A DNA stretch of 5,178 bases, from contig JAMCVR010000141.1 of the NCBI GenBank assembly GCA_023475455.1, forward strand, positions 1 to 5,178, given 5' to 3'. Origin of the DNA: Thermoplasmatota archaeon (lineage in GTDB: Bacteria; Pseudomonadota; Gammaproteobacteria; Burkholderiales; Thiobacillaceae). Numbering within the stretch: position 1 is the stretch's first letter; each line of letters begins with the position of its first letter. Positions 1 through 5,178 of this stretch are shown one piece after another. The position numbers and the translations under genes are program-made. The notes under the pieces were generated by a model, which worked only from the letters and a program-made list of their open reading frames with translations, was not told the DNA's origin and did no database searches.

Positions 1-1
1 G

Positions 2-127
2 GGCGGTCTGCGCCTGATGGATAAGCCGGCGCTGTCTGAAATGCAGGTGACGCTGCTGTCCGGCGAATCGACCAACCTCGCTGCGCTGGCCGACGGCAAG
101 CCCATGGTCGTCAACCTGTGGGCGAGC
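2..127 (+). CDS. Thioredoxin-like (TlpA/ResA-type) protein, internal fragment cut before the CXXC
   Basis: The frame is open from the window edge and reads through GESTNLAALADGKPMVVNLWAS. This matches the segment of TlpA/ResA thioredoxin-fold proteins where the substrate-side strand is followed by 'G-K-x-hydrophobic-V-N-x-W-A-S'. In that family the next residues are normally W-C-x-x-C, the redox-active pair that reduces periplasmic disulfides, for instance in cytochrome c maturation. Here the codon after Ser (125-127) begins unrelated sequence, so the catalytic motif and the C-terminal half are absent. The N-terminus, normally a signal peptide or membrane anchor, lies outside the window. The ATG at 17 is therefore probably internal and not the start. 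The frame stays open to 370, but everything after 127 is antisense to the efflux genes and is not thioredoxin-like. The family call rests on about 40 residues. Confidence 0.6.
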
Positions 128-202
128 GCCGAACAGCGCCATCGCCAGCACCAGCATCAGCGTGGCGACCGGTCGCTCGATGAACAGCCGCGACGGATTC
201 AT
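128..202 (-). CDS. RND efflux pump inner-membrane subunit, N-terminal 25 residues only (truncated)
   Basis: The minus strand from the ATG at 202 encodes MNPSRLFIERPVATLML followed by VLAMALFG. This is the typical start of AcrB/MdtB/MdtC-type RND transporters: a short cytoplasmic lead, 'F-I-x-R-P-V-A-T', then the first transmembrane helix. RND pumps are about 1,000-1,050 residues and use the proton gradient to drive substrates into an adaptor and outer-membrane channel. After Gly25 (130-128) the expected continuation (about 'x-x-Y-R-x-L-P-V-x-x-L-P-x-V') is missing, and the sequence becomes the complement of the thioredoxin-like fragment. The frame stays open to position 2, which would give a 67-codon hybrid with no family resemblance. 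The start codon overlaps the adaptor stop (ATGA), as expected for the third gene of the operon. There is no clear Shine-Dalgarno sequence, so translation probably depends on coupling. About 97% of the gene is absent. Confidence 0.75.
199..202 (-). promoter_or_regulatory. ATGA stop/start overlap, adaptor to RND pump
   Basis: On the minus strand the ATG of the RND gene (202-200) shares two bases with the TGA of the adaptor (201-199). The bases just upstream (gcgcccgccg) have no Shine-Dalgarno-like purine run. Re-initiation by the ribosome finishing the adaptor is therefore the likely route to pump translation. Confidence 0.85.
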
Positions 203-1314
203 CGGCGGGCGCTTTCGAGCTTGACCTTGCCGCCCGCCTTGAGCCGCTGCGGAATCTCGATCAGCACCGGCTCGCCGGCGCGCAGCTCGCCTTCCACCAT
301 CCGCTCGCCATCCAGGCTGCGGACCTGTTTCACCGGCTGCACCACCGCGCGGCCGCCGCGCACCACGTAGACGTAGGTGCCTTGCTGTGCGTGCTGCAGC
401 GCCGCCTCGGGCACCACCCTGGCGTTCGGCTCGACGCCCAGCAGCAGGCGCACCCGCACGCCCTGCCCCGACAGCAGGGCAGGCGGCGTGTCCTTCAGCC
501 GCACCTTGATCGGCACCGCGCCGGTGGCGGCGTCGATCTGCGAATCGACGAAAACCAGTTCGCCACGCGCCTGAACCGCGCGATCCACATCGTTGAAAAC
601 CTCGGCCGTCACCCTGCCCTGCGCGCGCGCCGCCGCAAGTTCCGGCCAGTCCTGCTGGGCCACGCTGGCGCGCACGTCGAGCGCGCCGGGGGCGAGGATC
701 GTGGTGAGCGGCTCGCCGCCGGCCTGCGCCAGGCTGCCCGGCCGCACCGCGATACGGCCGACGCGCCCGGCGATCGGCGCACGAACCTGCGCGTACCCCA
801 CGTCCAGGCGAGCCGCCTCCAGCTCCGCGCGTGCGGTGCCGGCGCGCGCGCGCGCGGCCTCCAGCGCCACCTGCGCGTCGTCGAATTCCTGCCGGCTGAT
901 ATAGCCCGACTGCATCAGCGGGCTCAGGCGCTCCCGTTTCTTCTCCGCCTCGGCGGCCTCGGCGCGTGCGCCGGTCAGGGTGGCCCGGCTCTGCGCGATG
1001 CGCGCCTGCGCCGGGCGCGCATCCAGGCTGAAGAGAAGCTGCCCGGCGCGCACGGCATCGCCTTCCTGTACGTGCTGCCGCAGCACCGTGCCGCCCGCCT
1101 GGGCGACGATGGCGACCTGCTGCGCCGCTTCCAGCGTGCCGGGCAGGTCGATCACGCGCGGAAAATCGCGCACTGCCACCGGCACGGTTTTCACGCTCAG
1201 GGCACGGTCTCCGCCGCTCTTCCTGGCGTCGCCTGCCTGCTGGTTCTGAATGCGGTACGCCACGCCGGCGACCAGCGCCAGCACGATGACGAATAAAAGA
1301 ATGCGCAGTTTCAT
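199..1314 (-). CDS. RND efflux periplasmic adaptor subunit (membrane fusion protein, MdtA/AcrA type)
   Basis: The product is the periplasmic adaptor that links an RND pump to a TolC-like channel. It has 371 residues, normal for the family. Residues 5-20 (ILLFVIVLALVAGVA) form a hydrophobic signal or anchor with no lipobox cysteine, so it is not a lipoprotein, unlike AcrA. The first half of the lipoyl/barrel-sandwich domain is at about 57-98 (PGTLEAAQQVAIVAQAGG, then VQEGDAVRAGQLL). An Ala/Arg/Glu-rich coiled-coil hairpin spans about 100-172. It includes SGYISRQEFDDA at 136-147, a conserved adaptor motif. The second lipoyl half, APIAGRVG, is at 179-186. The beta-barrel and membrane-proximal domains fill about 210-365. 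The ATG at 1314 overlaps the channel gene's stop by ATGA and leads straight into the signal segment, which supports this start. Substrate cannot be read from an adaptor. The sequence is closer to MdtA-type multidrug adaptors than to CusB-type metal adaptors, which is a judgement by eye. Confidence 0.93.
   Translation of the reverse strand: MKLRILLFVIVLALVAGVAYRIQNQQAGDARKSGGDRALSVKTVPVAVRDFPRVIDLPGTLEAAQQVAIVAQAGGTVLRQHVQEGDAVRAGQLLFSLDARPAQARIAQSRATLTGARAEAAEAEKKRERLSPLMQSGYISRQEFDDAQVALEAARARAGTARAELEAARLDVGYAQVRAPIAGRVGRIAVRPGSLAQAGGEPLTTILAPGALDVRASVAQQDWPELAAARAQGRVTAEVFNDVDRAVQARGELVFVDSQIDAATGAVPIKVRLKDTPPALLSGQGVRVRLLLGVEPNARVVPEAALQHAQQGTYVYVVRGGRAVVQPVKQVRSLDGERMVEGELRAGEPVLIEIPQRLKAGGKVKLESARR
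1311..1314 (-). promoter_or_regulatory. ATGA stop/start overlap, outer-membrane channel to adaptor
   Basis: The adaptor ATG (1314-1312) overlaps the channel TGA (1313-1311). No good Shine-Dalgarno sequence lies just upstream on the minus strand. The junction repeats the arrangement between adaptor and pump, so all three genes are probably co-transcribed and translationally coupled. Confidence 0.85.
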
Positions 1315-2717
1315 GGCGGGTTCGCAGAAAAGACGATGGGCAAACGGCCCAGCGCGTGATTCAAACGGGAAAACGCCGCCAGCCAGCCGCTGTCGGCCTG
1401 CGCCTGCGCCTGCCGCGCGCGCGCCAGATCGGCCTGCGCGGTCAGGAGTTCGAGCAGGCTGCCGACGCCGGCGGCATAGCGCGCCTCGGCCGCGCGCGCC
1501 GATTCGCTGGCGCTGTCGAACTGCACGACCACGCCTTCGCGCTGCGCCTGCGCGTGACGCACGTCGTGATAGGCCTCGGCCACCGCCAGGGCCACCTGGC
1601 TGCGCTGACCGTCGGCCTCGGCCTGCAGGCGCTCGGCATCGCGCTCGGCGGCGCGCGCCTGCGCCGCCAGCCGACCGCCGTCGAACAGCGGCACCGACAG
1701 GTTCACGCCGACGCTGTACGAGGTGGACGGCGTCCGCTCGTCCTCCAGAAAAAAGGTGCGCCCGGCGTTGGCGACCAGCGACAGGCTGGGCCAGCGCGCG
1801 GCGCGCGCGCGTTCGGCCTCAAAGCGGGCGCTCGCCGCCGCGGCCTGCAGCGCGCGCAGGTCGGGGCGCTGGCGCTCGGCTTCGGCGAGCAGATCAGCCA
1901 GCAGGAGGGCGGCGTCCAGCGGAGCGGGCGGCGCGGCCTCCCAGTCGAGCACCAAGGCGCGGGACTGCCCGATCGCGGCCGCCTGTTTCAGCGCGGCCTC
2001 GGCTTTCGCCAGATCGCGCTCGGCGGTCCGGCGCGCAAGCGCCGCTTCGCTCAAGGCCGCGCGCGCGCGCAACTGATCGGCGCGCGCAGCCAGCCCGCCG
2101 CGCAGCCGCACCTCGACCGCATCGAGACCGGCGCGCAAGGCGGTCTCCTGCTGCACCTGCGCAGCCACCTGCGCGCGCGCGGCGAGCACGGCGTAATAGG
2201 CAGTCTCGACCTCGGCGATCGTGTCCTGCAGGGTGCGGTTGCTGTTCAGCAGACTGGCGATGAGTTGATAGCGCCGGGCGTCGATGCTGGCTACGCGCGC
2301 GCCAAAGTCGGCCAGCACATAGGCGAGGCTCAGACCGGGACCATAGCGGTGCAGCGTGGGAACGGCCGCGCCGAAACTCGACAGCGCGCGGCTGCGGGTG
2401 AAATTGAATTGCCCGGTGAGGGTGGGCCAGTTGGCGGCGGCGGCGGCATCCAGCCGCGCGGCTTCGGCCTGGATGCCGAGCCAGGCGGCGCGCGATTCGG
2501 GGCGTTCGCGCAGGGCGTGTTCGGTGAGCGCGGCCAGGCTGTCGAAACGAACGGTGCCGGTTCGCTCAGCCGGCGACTGCGGCTGTTCGGGCAGCGCATC
2601 GAGCTGCAGCCAGAAAGCCCCAGGCCGCTCAGGCAGATCGAGCGCGGCGCTGTGGCCCCACCAGGACCACAGCGCAAACGAAACACACAACAAGAAGTAA
2701 TGCGGGACGGGTTTCAA
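1311..2717 (-). CDS. TolC-like outer-membrane efflux protein (OEP family channel)
   Basis: The 468-residue protein is the trimeric outer-membrane duct of a tripartite efflux pump. Residues 1-24 look like a Sec signal peptide: PHYFLLCVSFALWSWW, then a likely cut near GHSAA-L. The cysteine at 11 has no proper lipobox, so lipidation as in OprM/NodT is not supported. Two OEP repeats follow. The first is at about 57-250, with the beta-strand turn LAYVLADFG at 131-139 and long Ala/Arg-rich helices. The second is at about 270-460, with LSVPLFDGGR at 340-349 and AAGVGSLLELLTAQADL at 415-431; both motifs are characteristic of the family. No ATG or GTG lies at the N-terminus in this frame. The start used here is TTG at 2717, with an in-frame TAG a few codons upstream. 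TTG at 2696 or 2693 would remove the basic lysine of the signal peptide. Ribosome binding is weak at all three. It is the first gene of the operon and is followed directly by the adaptor. Confidence 0.93.
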   Translation of the reverse strand: MKPVPHYFLLCVSFALWSWWGHSAALDLPERPGAFWLQLDALPEQPQSPAERTGTVRFDSLAALTEHALRERPESRAAWLGIQAEAARLDAAAAANWPTLTGQFNFTRSRALSSFGAAVPTLHRYGPGLSLAYVLADFGARVASIDARRYQLIASLLNSNRTLQDTIAEVETAYYAVLAARAQVAAQVQQETALRAGLDAVEVRLRGGLAARADQLRARAALSEAALARRTAERDLAKAEAALKQAAAIGQSRALVLDWEAAPPAPLDAALLLADLLAEAERQRPDLRALQAAAASARFEAERARAARWPSLSLVANAGRTFFLEDERTPSTSYSVGVNLSVPLFDGGRLAAQARAAERDAERLQAEADGQRSQVALAVAEAYHDVRHAQAQREGVVVQFDSASESARAAEARYAAGVGSLLELLTAQADLARARQAQAQADSGWLAAFSRLNHALGRLPIVFSANPP

Positions 2718-2771
2718 AGTGGGTCGATTCTAAACGAGTCTCAAACCTGGTTGCGAAAGGGCCGGCGCCGC

Positions 2772-2803
2772 TCCGGGCATAAAGGCCTGCGAGCATGCCC
2801 GGA
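2772..2803. repeat. 9-bp perfect inverted repeat, candidate operator of the efflux operon
   Basis: TCCGGGCAT at 2772-2780 is the exact reverse complement of ATGCCCGGA at 2795-2803, with 14 bases between them. The half-site centres are 23 bp apart, close to two helical turns, as expected for a dimeric regulator. The repeat lies 55-86 bp upstream of the channel start codon. There is no T-run on either side, so it does not look like a terminator. Efflux operons are often controlled by TetR-, MarR- or MerR-type regulators binding such dyads. No regulator gene is visible in the window, so the operator role is inference. Confidence 0.4.
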
Positions 2804-3024
2804 TACGGCCAGATCATCCATGTGAGCTGGAAGGACCAGTTTTATTTGGCGAGCTGAAATATGCATGACACGTCGGCCCGATAGGCTGGTTTCGGTACTG
2901 GATCGTTTGATGACCATACTTGGGTTTTCATCCTCGATGATGGTGTCGCATTTGAGAAAAGCCATCTCGTTCAAGTTTCATCGTGCCATCAAAAAGAATG
3001 TCAGTACCCCATTCACTCACGATT

Positions 3025-3030
3025 AAGGAA
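3025..3030 (+). promoter_or_regulatory. Ribosome-binding site of the PhoX-like gene
   Basis: AAGGAA ends 8 bases before the first of two adjacent ATG codons (3039 and 3042). The spacing favours the ATG at 3039. Both codons precede the same basic signal-peptide start, so the mature protein is unaffected by which is used. Confidence 0.7.
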
Positions 3031-3038
3031 ACTTCACC

Positions 3039-4406
3039 ATGATGCTCAAGAAACTCTCGCTCGCAATCGGCTTGGTTCTGGCCGGTTCGTCGGCCTTCGC
3101 CGCCGGCATGTCCTTCGATCACTTCACGCCCATGACCGGCGACGTCGGCGCCGGCACCCTGCCCGAGGCCGCGCCCTACAAGCTGTCCTCGCCGCACTTC
3201 AGCCAGATGACCATCGTTGCGCGCGACGTCACCCAGGCCACCCGCTTCGACAGCGGCAACTACGACATGCACACCGCTAACGAGACCGGCCCCGAAGCCG
3301 GCCGTTACCTGTTCACCGTATTCGAAACCGGCCAGGCCGGCATCCAGCGCACCGACCTGCGCACCATGCTCACCACCACCATCTGGTCCAGCCCGGCGCC
3401 CGCCCCCGCGCTGAATGGCCACGTGGCCTTCGATGCATCGCGCTGGACCCCTTGGGGCAGCTTCCTCACCGCCGAGGAACGGTGGAGCGACCCGGCCGGC
3501 CCAGCCAGCCCCTACGGCCGCCTGTTTGAAGTGACCAATCCGCTGGCCGACCCGGCCGACATCAACATCGTTCACCGCGACATTCTGCCGCGCGTGGCGC
3601 ACGAAGGCCTGGCGTTCGACGGCGAGAACAACCTGTATTTCATCGACGAGCGCAATGACAGCCATATCTTCAAGTTCACGTCCATGAGCCCGAACGCGAC
3701 CAATGGCGACGAATTCTTCGCCAAAGGCCAGACCTTCGTGCTGCGCGTGGGCGACGGCACGGTTGAAGAGGCCACCGGTGCCGCCACCTGGGTTCCGCTG
3801 ACCGACGTTAACGGTGTCGCCCTGCCGGGCGCCGTCGTCGTCACCGACCCCAACGGCCTGACCGCGATCGACGGCCGCGCCACGCCGAACCTGCCCGAGT
3901 TCCTCGGCACCAACTTCGACCGCCCCGAAGATCTGGAAATCAAGACGCTGAAGAACGGCAAGCAGTTGCTGTTCGTGGCGACCACCACCAACCACAAGGT
4001 GTTCTCCATCGATCTGTCCAGCAACACCGTCAAGCTGTTCGCCAGCCGCGATACGAAGGACATGGCCACCGGCCTGCCCGTTGGCGAGATCTTCAAGAGC
4101 CCGGACAACCTGGCGATCGACGCCAAGGGCAACATCTACATCGTGGAAGACCAGCCGGGCGGCGTGGAAGACATCTGGTTCGCCAAGGACGAGAACAACG
4201 ACGGCGTGGCCGAAGCCGTCGGCAAGTGGGCCAGCCTGTCGACCGTCGGCGCGGAAAGCACGGGATTGTATTTCGACAAGTTCAAGCCCAACGTCGCCTA
4301 CGTCAACGTGCAGCACCCCACCAGCAAGGTCGATCGCACCATCATGATCACCGCGCCGTGCCCGAACGAAGACGAAGACGAAGACGAAGGCGAAGGCGAA
4401 GAATAA
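3039..4406 (+). CDS. Exported PhoX/DUF839-family protein with acidic C-terminal tail
   Basis: The 455-residue protein starts with a Sec signal peptide: MMLKKL, hydrophobic LAIGLVLAG, likely cut after SSAFA (residue 21). The body shows the motif series of the PhoX/DUF839 beta-propeller family: W136-T-P-W-G-S-F-L-T-A-E-E147, H188-E-G-L-A-F-D, NNLYFIDE at 197-204, R295-P-E-D-L, S354-P-D-N-L-A-I-D then IYIVED to 371, and E406-S-T-G-L409ff. In characterised PhoX, Ca/Fe-dependent alkaline phosphatases, conserved Glu residues bind metals. The Glu-bearing motifs here may do the same, which I infer. D384-E-N-N-D-G-V-A-E392 resembles an EF-hand/dockerin-type calcium loop. Two differences from classical PhoX are clear: there is no twin-arginine motif, and the only cysteine is C441 near the end. 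Residues 444-455 are almost all Glu/Asp with two Gly. The gene stands alone, with its own ribosome-binding site and a terminator about 95 bases after the stop. It is probably periplasmic or secreted. Phosphatase activity is unproven. Confidence 0.8.
   Translation: MMLKKLSLAIGLVLAGSSAFAAGMSFDHFTPMTGDVGAGTLPEAAPYKLSSPHFSQMTIVARDVTQATRFDSGNYDMHTANETGPEAGRYLFTVFETGQAGIQRTDLRTMLTTTIWSSPAPAPALNGHVAFDASRWTPWGSFLTAEERWSDPAGPASPYGRLFEVTNPLADPADINIVHRDILPRVAHEGLAFDGENNLYFIDERNDSHIFKFTSMSPNATNGDEFFAKGQTFVLRVGDGTVEEATGAATWVPLTDVNGVALPGAVVVTDPNGLTAIDGRATPNLPEFLGTNFDRPEDLEIKTLKNGKQLLFVATTTNHKVFSIDLSSNTVKLFASRDTKDMATGLPVGEIFKSPDNLAIDAKGNIYIVEDQPGGVEDIWFAKDENNDGVAEAVGKWASLSTVGAESTGLYFDKFKPNVAYVNVQHPTSKVDRTIMITAPCPNEDEDEDEGEGEE
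4365..4403 (+). repeat. In-frame hexanucleotide repeat encoding the acidic tail
   Basis: Six consecutive 6-bp units occur at 4365-4400: aacgaa, three gacgaa, then two ggcgaa, followed by gaa and the stop codon TAA. They encode Asn-Glu, Asp-Glu x3, Gly-Glu x2 and a final Glu. A unit of six keeps the frame, so slippage would lengthen or shorten the tail without truncating the protein. Confidence 0.85.
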
Positions 4407-4678
4407 ACATGGCCATCGCTACGGCCAGTACCAGGACTGAATGAGCCGATTCTGATCCGAGCGTTCAGCTTGCCGGCGGCAGCTCGACGGCAAATGGACA
4501 AAGCCCCGCAGGTGCAAGCCTGCGGGGCTTTTTTTGGTCTGCGGAATCTTGTGGGACCGTGCCCGCGACACCGGCTCGAAAAGCCGGCCGTCCAGAATCC
4601 AGAATGACATTCAACGATCGGCATTCAGGTTTGCTTCTTCAGTGCGCTCAGACAGGCAGAAAAAGATAGCCGCAGCTT
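4407..4678. other. Intergenic region between convergent PhoX-like and histidine kinase genes
   Basis: Apart from the terminator, this stretch holds only minor structure. There is a 6-bp hairpin TTGCCG/CGGCAA (4470-4475 with 4488-4493) and a 6-bp hairpin CCGGCT/AGCCGG with loop CGAAA (4571-4587). A tandem 7-bp repeat, ccagaat twice, lies at 4592-4605. I see no gene, tRNA or mobile element. No clear terminator serves the leftward kinase gene; a short AGCTGCGGCT dyad followed by ATCTTTTT just after its stop is the best weak candidate. Confidence 0.6.
4500..4535 (+). terminator. Strong rho-independent terminator of the PhoX-like gene
   Basis: A 13-bp perfect stem pairs 4500-4512 (aaagccccgcagg) with 4519-4531 (cctgcggggcttt) around the 6-base loop tgcaag. 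The T-run spans 4529-4535. It lies 94 bases after the stop codon and points rightward. The complementary strand has only a short, interrupted T-run after the stem, so termination of leftward transcription would be weaker. Confidence 0.93.
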
Positions 4679-5178
4679 TTAGCGTTTCGCTCTCGGCAAG
4701 GTCAATTTCGCCTCCAGCCCGCCCGTGGGGCGCTGCGCCAGCACCAGGGATCCCCCGCAGCGCTCGGTGATGGCCACCACGATGGCGAGCCCCAGTCCGC
4801 TGCCCCGGCCCGTGTCGCGCCGCCAGAAGCGTTGCGTGACCCGCGTCAGCTCGTCGGCGCCGAGACCCGGTCCGCTGTCGCACACGCGGAAACAGACGAC
4901 GTCTGGCGCGGACTGGATTTCCAGCCTGACGCTGTGATGTGCCGGAGAATGACGCAGCGCGTTGTCGAGCAGGTTGCGCAGCGCGGTGACGGCCAGCGCC
5001 TGCGGCAGCGCCAGTTCGGCTGGGGGACGGTCGCTGTCGAGCACGATGCGCCCGGGCGTATCGGGCGCCGCATCGCGCATCGCCAGGCGGGCGACGTCAT
5101 CGGCAACCGTGCGCTGCGTCTCGTCCCATGAAAAGGGCCCTTCCACCTGCGCCAGCGTCAGCAGTTGCTGCAAGGTGT
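4679..5178 (-). CDS. Sensor histidine kinase, C-terminal catalytic domain (5' end outside window)
   Basis: About 166 residues of a transmitter kinase are present, ending at TAA (4681-4679). The visible start LQQLLTLAQVEG is the end of the HisKA dimerisation helices. The pattern 'x-L-L-x-L-A-x-x-E' there is typical of OmpR-partner kinases such as QseC. The HATPase_c domain follows. Numbered from the TTG at 5173, the N box is N67-L-L-D-N-A-L-R-H-S, the G1 box D99-S-G-P-G-L-G, the F box Q114-R-F-W-R and the G2 box G124-S-G-L-G-L-A-I-V. All ATP-binding motifs are intact. The phosphorylated histidine, sensor domain, membrane segments and response-regulator gene would lie beyond the right edge. The TTG at 5173 is internal, not a start. 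The gene converges on the PhoX-like gene. No evidence ties this kinase to phosphate or efflux control, and the stimulus cannot be read from this half. Confidence 0.92.
   Translation of the reverse strand, partial: TLQQLLTLAQVEGPFSWDETQRTVADDVARLAMRDAAPDTPGRIVLDSDRPPAELALPQALAVTALRNLLDNALRHSPAHHSVRLEIQSAPDVVCFRVCDSGPGLGADELTRVTQRFWRRDTGRGSGLGLAIVVAITERCGGSLVLAQRPTGGLEAKLTLPRAKR

Larger units (their letters stand above)
2718..3038. other. Intergenic region between divergent efflux operon and PhoX-like gene
   Basis: These 321 bases must carry the promoters of both divergent transcription units. The right part (about 2830-3038) is visibly more AT-rich than the flanking genes. No sigma-70 promoter stands out. 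For the efflux operon, a TAGAAT-like -10 (minus strand, just upstream of the start) has no good -35. For the rightward gene, TTGAGA at 2952-2957 has no acceptable -10 at 16-18 bp. Features seen are a 9-bp inverted repeat (2772-2803), a small TCATC/GATGA inverted repeat (2928-2940) and the ribosome-binding site at 3025. A 78-codon minus-strand frame exists here (TTG at 2974 to 2741). It has no recognisable domain, no good ribosome-binding site and unremarkable composition, so I do not call it a gene. Confidence 0.6.

Noticed and set aside
17..370. A 117-codon plus-strand frame starting at the ATG at 17
   Set aside because: Only its first 37 codons (to 127) are thioredoxin-like. The rest is antisense to the RND start and the adaptor, so a single protein call would be a chimera.
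382..1296. A 304-codon plus-strand frame opposite the adaptor
   Set aside because: It is Arg/Ala/His-rich shadow coding; the adaptor on the minus strand is unambiguous.
1356..2825. A 489-codon open frame on the plus strand opposite the channel gene
   Set aside because: Long antisense frames are common opposite GC-rich genes. The minus strand carries clear OEP motifs, while this frame gives only Gly/Arg/Gln-rich sequence with no domain.
2857..2874. A possible Pho box on the minus strand (GTGTCAT, 4 bases, ATTTCAG), attractive next to a PhoX-like gene
   Set aside because: The second half-site matches the CTGTCAT consensus poorly, and no promoter element is placed suitably to either side.
2741..2974. 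A 78-codon minus-strand frame in the divergent intergenic region
   Set aside because: It starts at TTG, has no good ribosome-binding site and no recognisable domain, and would fill the region needed for promoters.
2928..4316. A 462-codon minus-strand frame opposite the PhoX-like gene
   Set aside because: It mirrors the PhoX-like coding sequence and has no recognisable motif. The plus strand has a signal peptide, family motifs, a ribosome-binding site and a terminator.
4409..4444. An 11-codon frame just after the PhoX-like stop
   Set aside because: It has no ribosome-binding site of its own, lies between stop and terminator, and is expected by chance.
1..5178. CRISPR array, tRNA/rRNA genes, insertion sequence or phage features
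   Set aside because: No regularly spaced repeats, RNA-gene folds, transposase motifs or terminal inverted repeats were seen on either strand.

Overview
The window is GC-rich DNA from a Gram-negative bacterium. It encodes a tripartite envelope efflux system and exported proteins with Sec-type signal peptides. Codon use is strongly G/C-ending, and this together with the protein families points to Pseudomonadota, probably Beta- or Gammaproteobacteria. That placement is inference and the genus is not identifiable here.

Layout, left to right. (1) Positions 2-127 (+) hold a fragment of a thioredoxin-like (TlpA/ResA type) protein that stops just before its expected catalytic CXXC. (2) The sequence then switches abruptly to the minus strand. 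Positions 202-128 encode only the first 25 residues of an RND inner-membrane pump. (3) Upstream of it on the same strand lie a complete periplasmic adaptor (MFP, 1314-199) and a complete TolC-like outer-membrane channel (2717-1311). The three minus-strand genes are chained by two ATGA overlaps, giving an operon in the order channel-adaptor-pump. (4) Positions 2718-3038 are an intergenic region between divergent genes. It contains a 9-bp perfect inverted repeat but no convincing promoter. (5) Positions 3039-4406 (+) encode a secreted PhoX/DUF839-family protein. It has a Sec signal peptide, an EF-hand-like Asp/Asn loop and an acidic Asp/Glu/Gly tail written by a hexanucleotide repeat. (6) A strong intrinsic terminator follows at 4500-4535. 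(7) Positions 5178-4679 (-) encode the C-terminal ATPase half of a sensor histidine kinase, which runs off the window end.

How the parts fit. Channel, adaptor and RND pump would form one drug, metal or solvent efflux complex spanning both membranes. As written, the pump is missing almost entirely. The PhoX-like protein is a separate, monocistronic exported protein. The histidine kinase converges on it and has no visible link to either. The two most notable points are the sharp tlpA-like/RND junction near 127/128 (real deletion or assembly chimera) and a PhoX-family protein that lacks the Tat signal and internal cysteine of characterised PhoX. I did not find a clearly new multi-gene system.
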